A DNA stretch of 64,000 bases from Gammaproteobacteria bacterium (GTDB lineage Bacteria > Pseudomonadota > Gammaproteobacteria > Enterobacterales > Alteromonadaceae), in contig JAAFAI010000003.1 in assembly GCA_018222405.1 (NCBI GenBank), positions 62,001 to 126,000 of the forward strand, in the 5' to 3' direction. A program made the position numbers and the translations under genes. Under the pieces are notes generated by a model. That model was not told the origin of the DNA, ran no database searches, and was given only the letters and a program-made list of their open reading frames with translations. Below are positions 56,203 through 64,000 of this stretch, one piece after another; the stretch's first letter is position 1; every line of letters begins with the position of its first letter.

Positions 56203-57654
56203 ATGAGCCGAATCGTCGCAGGCCCCTTTAATCGCGTGGAAGGCGATCTGGAAATTACCCTGGAAACCGGAGAGGATAAAGTTCAGCGAGCCGAAGTAAA
56301 TTCGCCGCTTTATCGCGGGTTTGAACGAATTTTACTGGGCCACAAACCCATGGATGCGCTGGTTTATACGCCGCGGATCTGTGGTATTTGCTCGGTTACC
56401 CAGTCGGTGGCCAGTGCCCGGGCTTTAGCCGATGCCATGGGACTGAGTATGCCGAAAAACGGCGAGTTGTGTACCAACCTAGTACTGGCTAGTGAGAACA
56501 TTACCGATCTGATCACGCATTTTTATCTGTTTTTTATGCCTGATTTTGCCCGCGACACTTATGCTGGGGCGAGTTGGTTTGGTGATATCCAGGCGCGGTT
56601 TAAAGCTACTGCAGGCTCTGCCGCAACGCAGATGCTGCCAGCCCGGGCAGATTTTCTGCACCTTATGGGGCTGATGGCCGGCAAGTGGCCACACACCCTG
56701 AGTTTGCAGCCGGGAGGGGTAGCTAAAGCGATTGAGCCCAAAGAGCGCATGCGTTTACTGGCTATCGTTGCCGGGTTTAAGCGTTTTCTGGAAAGCACTT
56801 TATTTGGCGATAGCCTGACCACCATTAGTCAGCTTAAAAGCGAAGCCGAATTGTGGCAGTGGTATCAGCAAAAGCCCTGGCACAGCTCTGATTTCCGCCG
56901 TTTTTTGCATGTGGCTGAAGTACAGCAGTTACACCAGCTTGGCAGGGCAACGGATCATTTCCTCAGTTTTGGCGCTTATGGCGCACTTAATGAACCGATG
57001 TGGGCTGCTGGCAGCTATAGAAATGGCCAGACAAGTCCGTTGGATATCGCTCGGATAGCCGAAGATCACTCCCATAGCTGGATGAGTGACAACGAGCATC
57101 CGCACCCGCCGGCGCAGGGGATTACCCAGCCAACACTGGACAATGAGGCGGGATACAGTTGGTGTAAGGCGCCTCGCTTAGGTCAGGAAGTAGTGGAAGT
57201 CGGGCCATTGGCGCGGCAGGTCGTTAACGGTCACCCGCTGATGCGTGACATGATCAGTCGCCATGGTGGCAATGTGTTAAGCCGGGTGGTGGCCAGACTC
57301 CTCGAAGTAGCCATTGTAGTAGGGCAAATGGAACAGTGGATAAAACAAATTGATCCAAGCGCGCCTTTTTGTCACCACGGTGAAATGCCTGCCGAGGCCT
57401 CCGGGGTTGGTTTGGTTGAGGCGGCGCGAGGCGCTTTAGGTCACTGGCTGGAAGTTAAAAACGGTAAGATCAGTAACTATCAGATTATCGCCCCGACCAG
57501 TTGGAACTTCTCGCCTCGCGATCAACACGAACAGCCCGGTGCGCTGGAGCAGGCGGTGGTTGGTGCGCCGGTGATTGATGGTGAAAAAACACCGGTATCG
57601 GTGCAACATATTGTTCGTTCTTTCGATCCCTGTATGGCTTGCACGGTGCATTAA
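56203..57654 (+). CDS. hupV: Regulatory [NiFe] hydrogenase large subunit
   Basis: This subunit holds the NiFe centre of the H2 sensor. From the ATG at 56203 it has 483 residues; a GTG at 56182 is possible. The L1 motif RICGICSV and the L2 motif FDPCMACTVH are present. The protein ends exactly at the final His of L2, with no C-terminal extension. This is the hallmark of the regulatory hydrogenases, which need no processing protease, and it separates this gene from hupL at 61537. The stop overlaps the hypF start by one base (TAATG). Confidence 0.94.
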   Translation: MSRIVAGPFNRVEGDLEITLETGEDKVQRAEVNSPLYRGFERILLGHKPMDALVYTPRICGICSVTQSVASARALADAMGLSMPKNGELCTNLVLASENITDLITHFYLFFMPDFARDTYAGASWFGDIQARFKATAGSAATQMLPARADFLHLMGLMAGKWPHTLSLQPGGVAKAIEPKERMRLLAIVAGFKRFLESTLFGDSLTTISQLKSEAELWQWYQQKPWHSSDFRRFLHVAEVQQLHQLGRATDHFLSFGAYGALNEPMWAAGSYRNGQTSPLDIARIAEDHSHSWMSDNEHPHPPAQGITQPTLDNEAGYSWCKAPRLGQEVVEVGPLARQVVNGHPLMRDMISRHGGNVLSRVVARLLEVAIVVGQMEQWIKQIDPSAPFCHHGEMPAEASGVGLVEAARGALGHWLEVKNGKISNYQIIAPTSWNFSPRDQHEQPGALEQAVVGAPVIDGEKTPVSVQHIVRSFDPCMACTVH

Positions 57655-59960
57655 TGCTACACAGCAAGGGAATGCGCTTACGCGTTAATGGGATTGTTCA
57701 GGGCGTGGGATTTCGCCCGTTTATCTGGCGTTTGGCAACAGAGTTAAAGCTCACCGGGCGGGTCTATAACGACGCTGGTGGTGTTATCATTGAGCTTAAC
57801 TGTAATGAAGTGCAGGCTGGCGAGTTTGCTGAGATGATGTCGCAGCAGTTACCGCCACTGGCCCAGATTGATGCAATGCATCATGAGCCGGTTGATTTAC
57901 CTTTTTTTTCCTCCTTTGAAATCGATGTATCTCAGTCGGGTATCGTTACTACCGGCTGTGCACCGGATGCCGCCACCTGCCCGGACTGCCTTACCGAGCT
58001 GTATCAGCCCGGCGATCGCCGTTACCAGTACCCCTTTATTAATTGTACCAACTGTGGCCCGCGGCTGAGTATTATCCGGCAAATTCCCTACGACCGTGCC
58101 TCCACTACCATGGCGAAATTTACCCTTTGTGCGGCTTGTCAGCAGGAATATGACAACCCGGCAGACCGTCGCTTTCATGCTCAGCCGAATGCTTGCCCGG
58201 ACTGCGGCCCTTACTGCTGGCTGGAAGCACCCGATGGCGAGTTAGTAGCTAGCGAGTCTCCTTTTCATACACTTGGGGAAGCGTTAAGGAATGGTTTAAT
58301 CGTAGCGATAAAGGGGATTGGCGGCGTTCATTTAGCTTGTGATGCCACTAATGAACAGGCAGTGAAACGGTTGCGCGAGAGAAAACAGCGCCCTGATAAA
58401 GCGCTGGCATTAATGGCCGCGAATATTGAGGCAATCAGACAGTTTGCCAGAGTTAACGAGCAAGACGAGACGCTCTTAGCACATTCCGCCGCGCCAGTTG
58501 TGCTGTTGTCTACGCAGGAAAAAACTGACCAACTGCGGGCAATTGCGCCATCGGTTGCACCTGACAATACTAAAATCGGCGTGATGTTACCCTATTCGCC
58601 GGTACATCATCTGCTCCTGGCAGAGGTAGACTTTCCACTGGTAATGACCAGTGGGAATCGTTCCGGGGAACCTCAGGCGATAACTAATGAGGCGGCTCGC
58701 TCTCAGTTATCTGACATTGCCGATCTGTTGCTGTTGCACAACCGGCCAATCCACAACCGTCTGGATGATTCGGTGGTGGTGGCGGGAAAACATGGTAAAC
58801 AGATACTGCGCCGTGCGCGTGGCTATGCGCCGACGAGTCTACCATTACCGCCTGGTTTCCCGGCCGGGCAGGCGCTTATCGCGCAGGGCGGTCAGTTAAA
58901 AAATACCCTGTGTCTGGTTAAGGAGCGTCGGGCGGTGATTACCCAACACCTTGGCGATCTGCACGATGCCAGTACCTTTGATGAATACCTGCACACCCTG
59001 CAACTCTATCGCGAACTCTACGATAACGCTGCTGAGCATTACGTGTGTGATATGCATCCGGAGTATCTTTCCACAAAGCATGGCGTAAGTCTGGAAGAGC
59101 AGGGCAATCACCTGACCCGGGTACAGCATCACCACGCACACATAGCCGCCTGTCTGGGCGACAATCAGTATCCGCTGGCCGGCGAAGCGGTCCTCGGTAT
59201 TTGTCTGGATGGCACCGGTTTCGGCACCGATGAGACCCTCTGGGGCGGTGAGTTTTTATATGGCAGTTATGCCGAAATGCGGCGGGTTGCCTCGTTGTTG
59301 CCGGTATCATTGATTGGCGGCGCACAGGCCATTAAATCGCCCTGGCGTTCGCTTTATGCACAGCTCCGACAATGCTTCAGTGCCGGTCAACTGGCAGAAA
59401 TGACCGATATCTGCCCACAGTTTGCCGACCCCATGTGCAACAGCTTCGAAAAGATGCTGACAATGCAGTTAAACTGCCCGCTGAGCAGCTCTGCTGGTCG
59501 GCTGTTTGATGCCGTCGCGGCAGCGCTTGGCTGCGCCCCGGCCCAAATTACCTACGAAGGGCAGGCTGCAATCCGGCTGGAATCGCTGGCTATGACCTGT
59601 CACGAAGACGTAAAACCCTACCATCTTAACATCATTGATAATCATATAGTGCCCCAGGCGATGTGGCAGCAGATTGTGGCGGATTTACGCCAGGGACGGA
59701 ACAAAGCCGCTATGGCAATGGCTTTCCATAAAGGGCTGGTGATTGCGCTTAGTGAGATGACGTTAGAGTTAAAAGCGGCCTATGACTTTAACACCGTAGT
59801 GTTATCTGGTGGTGTGATGCAGAACCTGCTGCTTGGTGAGGCGCTGCAGGACACCTTGCAGGCCAGCGGTTTCAAAGTACTGAAGCATCAGCAATTGCCC
59901 GCGAACGACGGCGGGATAGCTTTTGGTCAGGCCCTGGTTGCTCTGGCAAAAATCCAATAA
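57654..59960 (+). CDS. hypF: Carbamoyltransferase HypF
   Basis: This 768-residue maturation enzyme makes the cyanide ligands of the NiFe centre from carbamoyl phosphate. Domains in order: acylphosphatase (GIVQGVGFRPFIWRLA, from about 10), two zinc-finger motifs (CATCPDCL with CTNCG, and CAACQQEY with CPDCG, about 100-190), a YrdC-like domain (GIGGVHLACDA, DKALALM), and a Kae1-like C-terminal domain (HHHAHIAACLGDN, GICLDGTGFG, VVLSGGVMQN). The start is the ATG at 57654, overlapping the hupV stop. Other hyp genes are not in the window and may lie beyond its right edge. Confidence 0.95.
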   Translation: MLHSKGMRLRVNGIVQGVGFRPFIWRLATELKLTGRVYNDAGGVIIELNCNEVQAGEFAEMMSQQLPPLAQIDAMHHEPVDLPFFSSFEIDVSQSGIVTTGCAPDAATCPDCLTELYQPGDRRYQYPFINCTNCGPRLSIIRQIPYDRASTTMAKFTLCAACQQEYDNPADRRFHAQPNACPDCGPYCWLEAPDGELVASESPFHTLGEALRNGLIVAIKGIGGVHLACDATNEQAVKRLRERKQRPDKALALMAANIEAIRQFARVNEQDETLLAHSAAPVVLLSTQEKTDQLRAIAPSVAPDNTKIGVMLPYSPVHHLLLAEVDFPLVMTSGNRSGEPQAITNEAARSQLSDIADLLLLHNRPIHNRLDDSVVVAGKHGKQILRRARGYAPTSLPLPPGFPAGQALIAQGGQLKNTLCLVKERRAVITQHLGDLHDASTFDEYLHTLQLYRELYDNAAEHYVCDMHPEYLSTKHGVSLEEQGNHLTRVQHHHAHIAACLGDNQYPLAGEAVLGICLDGTGFGTDETLWGGEFLYGSYAEMRRVASLLPVSLIGGAQAIKSPWRSLYAQLRQCFSAGQLAEMTDICPQFADPMCNSFEKMLTMQLNCPLSSSAGRLFDAVAAALGCAPAQITYEGQAAIRLESLAMTCHEDVKPYHLNIIDNHIVPQAMWQQIVADLRQGRNKAAMAMAFHKGLVIALSEMTLELKAAYDFNTVVLSGGVMQNLLLGEALQDTLQASGFKVLKHQQLPANDGGIAFGQALVALAKIQ

Positions 59961-60025
59961 AAGCAGATTTATCCGGCATAAATTTCGTTCTGCCATGCCC
60001 CCGCTCATTGCTGTCTGGAAACACC

Positions 60026-60042
60026 GTTAACACAGTGTAAAC
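60026..60042 (+). promoter_or_regulatory. Candidate enhancer palindrome upstream of the hupS promoter
   Basis: GTTAACAC-A-GTGTAAAC is an inverted repeat with one mismatch, about 95 bases upstream of the sigma-54-like -24 element. That is a normal distance for an activator of the HupR/HoxA type. Binding is inferred only from place and symmetry. Confidence 0.3.
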
Positions 60043-60135
60043 AGACTTTCCGCTTTCCCTGCCTAGTGGTAAGTAGACTTCAGGTAACTCGCTCCTGATT
60101 TATTCTAACTCAATGAAAATAAATGGTTTTTGTAG

Positions 60136-60152
60136 TTGGTCTGTTGTTTGCA
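60136..60152 (+). promoter_or_regulatory. Sigma-54-like promoter element for hupSLC
   Basis: TTGGTCTGTTGTTTGCA has TTGG, 10 bases between GG and GC, and TTTGCA at -12, a close fit to the RpoN consensus. Transcription would start near 60163, just before the MITE-like element and about 300 bases before hupS. Confidence 0.45.
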
Positions 60153-60169
60153 TTCTGTCTTGTGCGTTA

Positions 60170-60329
60170 ATACCAATCCGCATAGCAGTTTGCCCCAAGG
60201 GAGTGGCTAAAACGACTTACATCTGTGTTGCGTCCTCTGGACATAGAATAACTATGCCGCAGAGAACGCGTCGTGATCTAAGTCGTTTTACCTCACTCTG
60301 AGAGGGTAAACTGCTATGCGGATTGGTAT
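60170..60329. mobile_element. 160-bp palindromic MITE-like element in the hupS leader
   Basis: Both ends carry the same 22-bp perfect terminal inverted repeat (it begins ATACCAATCCGCATAGCAG). The arms stay imperfectly complementary to the centre, sharing internal blocks such as TAAAACGACTTA, so the whole element can fold into one long hairpin. It has no transposase gene and no clear long target duplication (TA at most). A 26-bp partial copy of one end lies at 44022. These are the traits of a non-autonomous miniature transposable element. Confidence 0.7.
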
Positions 60330-60460
60330 AAAAAACACCACGCTGTGTCATTACAAAAATAATAGCTGAACGCAACTTACATCAGAACAAAAACCAAGAC
60401 CATTGGCCGTGCAAATTTGAGGTAAGTGTAACTTCAGCGGTATCACTGCCGGAGGACCGA

Positions 60461-61537
60461 ATGTCCCAATTAGAGACCTTTTACGAAGTCATGCGTCGAC
60501 AGGGGATTACCCGTCGCAGTTTCCTGAAGTATTGTAGCCTGACTGCTGCTGCATTAGGCCTGGGCCCTGCGTTTGCGCCGCGTATTGCCAATGCTATGGA
60601 AACCAAGGAACGTACCCCTGTGCTGTGGCTGCACGGACTGGAATGTACCTGTTGTTCTGAATCCTTTATTCGCTCTGCGCACCCTTTGGTGAAAGACGTT
60701 GTACTGTCGATGATCTCACTGGATTACGACGATACGTTAATGGCGTCAGCGGGTCATCAGGCCGAGGCGATTCTTGAAGAGACCATGCAGAAGTACAAGG
60801 GTAAGTACATCCTTGCTGTAGAAGGTAATCCGCCGCTCAATGAAGACGGCATGTTCTGTATTGTTGGTGGTAAGCCATTCCTTGACCAGCTTAAGCACGC
60901 TGCTAAAGACGCGGCGGCCATTATTGCCTGGGGCTCATGCGCCTCATGGGGCTGTGTTCAGGCAGCTCGTCCAAACCCCACTCAGGCGGTGCCTATTCAC
61001 AAGGTGATTAAAGATAAGCCCATCATTAAAGTGCCGGGTTGTCCGCCCATTGCCGAGGTAATGACCGGCGTTATTACCTATATGCTAACTTTTGGCAAGG
61101 TACCGGAACTGGACCGTCAGGGACGTCCGAAGATGTTCTACAGCCAGCGTATCCACGACAAATGTTACCGCCGTCCACACTTTGATGCAGGTCAGTTTGT
61201 TGAACAGTGGGATGACGAGGGCGCGCGTAAAGGCTACTGCCTGTACAAAGTGGGTTGTAAAGGGCCAACCACCTATAACGCCTGTTCAACCGTACGCTGG
61301 AATGAAGGCACATCCTTCCCAATCCAGGCCGGCCACGGTTGTATTGGCTGTTCAGAAGATGGGTTCTGGGACAAAGGTTCCTTCTATGATCGTCTGACTG
61401 ACATTAACCAGTTCGGTATCGAATCGAACGCAGATGAAGTAGGCACTGCCGTTGCGGGTGGTGTAGGTGCAGCGATTGCTGCCCATGCTGCCGTTAGTGC
61501 GGTGAAACGCGCGCAGCATAAGGGAGAACAAGAATAA
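60461..61537 (+). CDS. hupS: O2-tolerant membrane-bound [NiFe] hydrogenase small subunit
   Basis: This 358-residue protein has a Tat signal (TRRSFLK at 17-23, cleavage expected after ANA45). It has the six-Cys proximal cluster of O2-tolerant enzymes: Cys62, 64 and 65 in ECTCCSES, Cys160 and 165 in GSCASWGC, and Cys194 in VPGCPP. After removing 45 residues these become 17, 19, 20, 115, 120 and 149, exactly the numbers of E. coli Hyd-1. A C-terminal helix (about 327-350) anchors it to the inner membrane from the periplasmic side. It takes electrons from HupL and passes them to cytochrome b. The stop overlaps the hupL ATG by one base. Confidence 0.96.
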   Translation: MSQLETFYEVMRRQGITRRSFLKYCSLTAAALGLGPAFAPRIANAMETKERTPVLWLHGLECTCCSESFIRSAHPLVKDVVLSMISLDYDDTLMASAGHQAEAILEETMQKYKGKYILAVEGNPPLNEDGMFCIVGGKPFLDQLKHAAKDAAAIIAWGSCASWGCVQAARPNPTQAVPIHKVIKDKPIIKVPGCPPIAEVMTGVITYMLTFGKVPELDRQGRPKMFYSQRIHDKCYRRPHFDAGQFVEQWDDEGARKGYCLYKVGCKGPTTYNACSTVRWNEGTSFPIQAGHGCIGCSEDGFWDKGSFYDRLTDINQFGIESNADEVGTAVAGGVGAAIAAHAAVSAVKRAQHKGEQE

Positions 61538-63345
61538 TGAACACGCCGTTAAATTCTAAATTACTCGACAGTTCAGGCCGCCGTATTGTGGTGGATCCGG
61601 TGACCCGGATCGAAGGTCACATGCGCTGCGAAGTAAACGTTGACGACAATAATATTATCCGCAATGCGGTATCTACCGGTACCATGTGGCGAGGTCTGGA
61701 AGTGATTTTAAAAGGCCGTGACCCGCGTGATGCCTGGGCATTCGTTGAACGTATCTGTGGGGTGTGTACCGGTTGTCACGCACTCACCAGTGTGCGCGCG
61801 GTGGAGGATGCGCTGGGCATCGACATTCCGTTAAATGCACACCTTATTCGTCACCTGATGGATAAGACCCTGAATATCCACGATCACGTGGTGCATTTTT
61901 ATCACCTGCATGCGCTGGATTGGGTGAACCCGGTTAATGCGCTGAAAGCCGATCCGAAAGCGACCTCTGCCCTACAGCAGAAAATATCGTCGTCACATCC
62001 GTTATCCAGCCCCGGTTATTTCCGTGACGTACAAACGCGTATAAAGAAATTTATCGAAAGCGGCCAGCTAGGATTATTTGCCAATGGTTATTGGAGTAAC
62101 CCAGCTTATAAACTGCCGCCAGAAGCGGATTTGATGGCGGTGGCGCACTATCTCGAAGCGCTGGATATGCAAAAAGAGATCGTTAAGATCCACACTATCT
62201 TTGGCGGGAAGAACCCACACCCTAACTTTATGGTTGGCGGTGTGCCATGTGCGATTAACCTCGACGGTACTGGTTCTTCGGGGGCGCCGGTTAATATGAC
62301 CAGCCTGAACTTTGTGCTGGAGCGTATTCGCGAGGCAGAAGCGTTCATTAAAAACGTTTATATTCCGGACGTGATCGCCATTGCCACGCTTTATAAAGAC
62401 TGGCTGTACGGCGGTGGTCTGGCTGCCTCAAACGTGCTGAGTTACGGTACACACACAGTAGTACCGGGCGATAAATCTACCGACCTCATTCCGGCTGGTG
62501 CAATCATCAATGGTAACTGGGATGAGATTCATCCTGTAGATGTACGTAACCCGGATGAAATTCAGGAGTTTGTGGATCACAGCTGGTATCAGTATGCTAA
62601 CGGCGCTAAAGGCCTGCACCCCTGGGACGGTGAAACTGAAGCGAAATTTGAGTTGGGGCCAAACTTTAAAGGTACCAAAACGAATATTAAAGAGCTTGAT
62701 GAAAGTGCTAAGTACAGCTGGATCAAATCACCGCGCTGGAGAGGCCATGCCATGGAAGTGGGTCCGCTGTCACGCTACATCGTAGCGTATGCTTCTGGCA
62801 AAGAATACGTGCAGGAGCAGGTTGATCGCTCACTGTCGGCGTTTAACCAGGCCACTGGTATGGACCTTGGCTTAAAGCAATTCCTGCCTTCGACTCTGGG
62901 GCGCACCCTGGCCCGTGCACTGGATTCTGAGCTGTGTGTCGACTCTATGCTTGATGACTGGCATCAGTTGGTCAATAACATTAAAAACGGTGATACCTCT
63001 ACCGCCAACGTGGAAAAATGGGATCCGAAGACCTGGCCTAAAGAGGCTAAAGGTGTTGGGACCAATGAAGCGCCACGCGGTGCACTGGGTCACTGGATTA
63101 AGATTAAAGACGGCAAAATTGAAAACTACCAGGCGGTGGTACCCACCACCTGGAATGGTTCTCCACGTGATTCAGAAGGCAATATCGGGGCTTTTGAGGC
63201 GTCATTGCTTAATACGCCCATGGAGCGGCCTGATGAGCCGGTTGAAATCCTGCGAACTTTACACAGCTTTGACCCGTGTCTGGCCTGCTCCACACACGTA
63301 ATGAGTGAAGACGGTCAGGAACTGACTAAAGTGAAAATTCGTTAA
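61537..63345 (+). CDS. hupL: Membrane-bound [NiFe] hydrogenase large subunit
   Basis: This 602-residue subunit carries the NiFe active site that splits H2. L1 is [19 protein letters not shown], and L2 is [10 protein letters not shown]. After the final His, a 15-residue tail ([15 protein letters not shown]) must be cut by a HupD/HyaD-type protease, which is not in the window. The protein crosses the membrane with HupS through the Tat system. The gene starts in the TAATG overlap with hupS and precedes the cytochrome b gene by 35 bases. Confidence 0.97.
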   Translation: MNTPLNSKLLDSSGRRIVVDPVTRIEGHMRCEVNVDDNNIIRNAVSTGTMWRGLEVILKGRDPRDAWAFVERICGVCTGCHALTSVRAVEDALGIDIPLNAHLIRHLMDKTLNIHDHVVHFYHLHALDWVNPVNALKADPKATSALQQKISSSHPLSSPGYFRDVQTRIKKFIESGQLGLFANGYWSNPAYKLPPEADLMAVAHYLEALDMQKEIVKIHTIFGGKNPHPNFMVGGVPCAINLDGTGSSGAPVNMTSLNFVLERIREAEAFIKNVYIPDVIAIATLYKDWLYGGGLAASNVLSYGTHTVVPGDKSTDLIPAGAIINGNWDEIHPVDVRNPDEIQEFVDHSWYQYANGAKGLHPWDGETEAKFELGPNFKGTKTNIKELDESAKYSWIKSPRWRGHAMEVGPLSRYIVAYASGKEYVQEQVDRSLSAFNQATGMDLGLKQFLPSTLGRTLARALDSELCVDSMLDDWHQLVNNIKNGDTSTANVEKWDPKTWPKEAKGVGTNEAPRGALGHWIKIKDGKIENYQAVVPTTWNGSPRDSEGNIGAFEASLLNTPMERPDEPVEILRTLHSFDPCLACSTHVMSEDGQELTKVKIR

Positions 63346-63380
63346 GAGAGCACCCTGTTGCTCTCTCTGGAGACTCAATT

Positions 63381-64000
63381 ATGTCTACGTCAGTGAAAAG
63401 CAAAGCTGTTGAAAGAAGTCAGCTTACGGATAACCATCACAGTGGTGATGAGAAGGTTATCACCCGCCGTCAAACCGCGGTCTACGTTTACGAAGCGCCG
63501 GTGCGCTTATGGCACTGGATAACGGTTTTTTCCATCATCACGCTATGCGTGACGGGGTATTTTATCGGCCAGCCTTTACCCACCTTACCGGGTGAAGCCA
63601 GCGATAACTTCCTGATGGGGTACATTCGATTTGCCCACTTTGCCGCGGCTTACGTGGTAACCGTGGGCTTTATCGGCCGGTTGTACTGGGCGCTGGTGGG
63701 TAACCATCATTCCCGTGAACTGTTCTTCCCCAAGTTTTTTGTAAAAGCATGGTGGAAAGAGGTATGGCACGAGGTGCGCTGGTACCTGTTTATGGAAAAG
63801 ACACCCAAGAAGTACATCGGTCACAATCCGCTGGCGCAACTGGGCATGTTCTTTTTCTTTATCCTCGGCATGATCTTTATGATCTTCACCGGCTTTGCGC
63901 TTTACAGTGAAGGTGCCGGGCAGGGAAGCTGGCAGGATACGTTATTTGGTTGGGTGATCCCGCTGTTTGGCCAGAGTCAGGATGTGCATACCTGGCATCG
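63381..64000 (+). CDS. hupC: Hydrogenase cytochrome b subunit, 5' part (cut by window end)
   Basis: The first 206 codons of a Ni/Fe-hydrogenase b-type cytochrome (HupC/HyaC) run off the window. Seen are VYEAPVRLWHWITVFSIITLCVTGYFIG, with the first heme-ligand His, then IRFAHFAAAYVVTVGFIGRLYWA and MFFFFILGMIFMIFTGFALYSEG, and the start of the last conserved part, DVHTWHR. It anchors HupSL and feeds electrons to quinone. An ATG after CTCTGGAGA gives a good start. Other hup and hyp genes probably follow. Confidence 0.93.
   Translation, partial: MSTSVKSKAVERSQLTDNHHSGDEKVITRRQTAVYVYEAPVRLWHWITVFSIITLCVTGYFIGQPLPTLPGEASDNFLMGYIRFAHFAAAYVVTVGFIGRLYWALVGNHHSRELFFPKFFVKAWWKEVWHEVRWYLFMEKTPKKYIGHNPLAQLGMFFFFILGMIFMIFTGFALYSEGAGQGSWQDTLFGWVIPLFGQSQDVHTWH

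Larger units (their letters stand above)
59961..60460. other. Leader region between hypF and hupS
   Basis: A 500-base gap in an otherwise compact locus. It contains an inverted repeat at 60026-60042, a sigma-54-like promoter match at 60136-60152, a MITE-like palindrome at 60170-60329, and the hupS ribosome site (GGAGGA) at about 60451. A small frame inside the palindrome (60113-60301) is not coding. Confidence 0.5.

Noticed and set aside
60113..60301. Open frame of 62 codons before hupS
   Set aside because: It lies mostly inside the palindromic MITE-like element and has no ribosome site or recognisable sequence.

Overview
The window looks like a chromosomal segment of a marine gammaproteobacterium of the order Alteromonadales (Alteromonas/Aestuariibacter-like). 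This rests on the queA-tgt-yajC-secD-secF order, syd, queF, DUF3192 proteins, cheV, a 530-residue isocitrate lyase, and PEP-CTERM proteins with the VPAP-type motif. The genus is an inference. No rRNA, tRNA, CRISPR array or prophage was seen.

Region 1 (1-14.5 kb) is an accessory cell-surface region tied to the exosortase A (PEP-CTERM) system. It holds the start of an acetyltransferase-like gene cut by the window edge, the TPR lipoprotein PrsT, a VAO-type flavin oxidase, two tandem paralogous PEP-CTERM surface proteins, the exosortase-associated acyltransferase, a DUF218 protein and a trypsin-like protease. A five-gene plus-strand cassette follows (9604-13641): a Tat-signal protein of unknown function, a PqqD-like peptide chaperone, an HprK-related kinase, a PF14907-type nucleotidyltransferase and a sugar-nucleotide epimerase. 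This HPr-rel-A-type set looks like a poorly described protein- or peptide-modification system. Both PEP-CTERM genes carry sigma-54-like -24/-12 elements at nearly the same distance from the start codon.

Region 2 (13.6-25.5 kb) holds a patatin-like lipase, the glyoxylate bypass (malate synthase G and isocitrate lyase with a LysR regulator between them), CheV, a lipoprotein alkaline phosphatase, an XRE regulator with a membrane partner, a spondin-domain protein and a VC0807-type membrane protein.

Region 3 (25.6-31.3 kb) is a minus-strand operon with the content of E. coli yjfIJKLMC (DUF2170, PspA/IM30, DUF2491, DUF350, DUF1190, glutathionylspermidine-synthase-like). A K+ channel is inserted in it and a rhomboid protease is appended. 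Region 4 (31.5-38.2 kb) is housekeeping: queuosine (queA, tgt), the Sec accessory complex (yajC, secD, secF) and a ComEA-like protein.

Region 5 (38.6-53.7 kb) starts with a signalling operon of histidine kinase, HD-GYP response regulator and a second kinase split by an apparent one-base deletion. Then come a Dabb protein, NAD-type isocitrate dehydrogenase, an HDOD-like protein, two DUF3192 proteins, PpnN, a diguanylate cyclase, QueF, Syd and a GNAT.

Region 6 (53.8-64 kb) is a hydrogen-oxidation locus: a HupT/HoxJ-type kinase, the regulatory H2-sensing hydrogenase HupUV, the maturation factor HypF, and the structural hydrogenase hupS-hupL-hupC (hupC cut by the window end). HupS has the six-cysteine signature of O2-tolerant membrane-bound hydrogenases. 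A 160-bp palindromic MITE-like element lies between hypF and hupS, just downstream of a good sigma-54-like promoter match, so it probably sits in the hupS leader.
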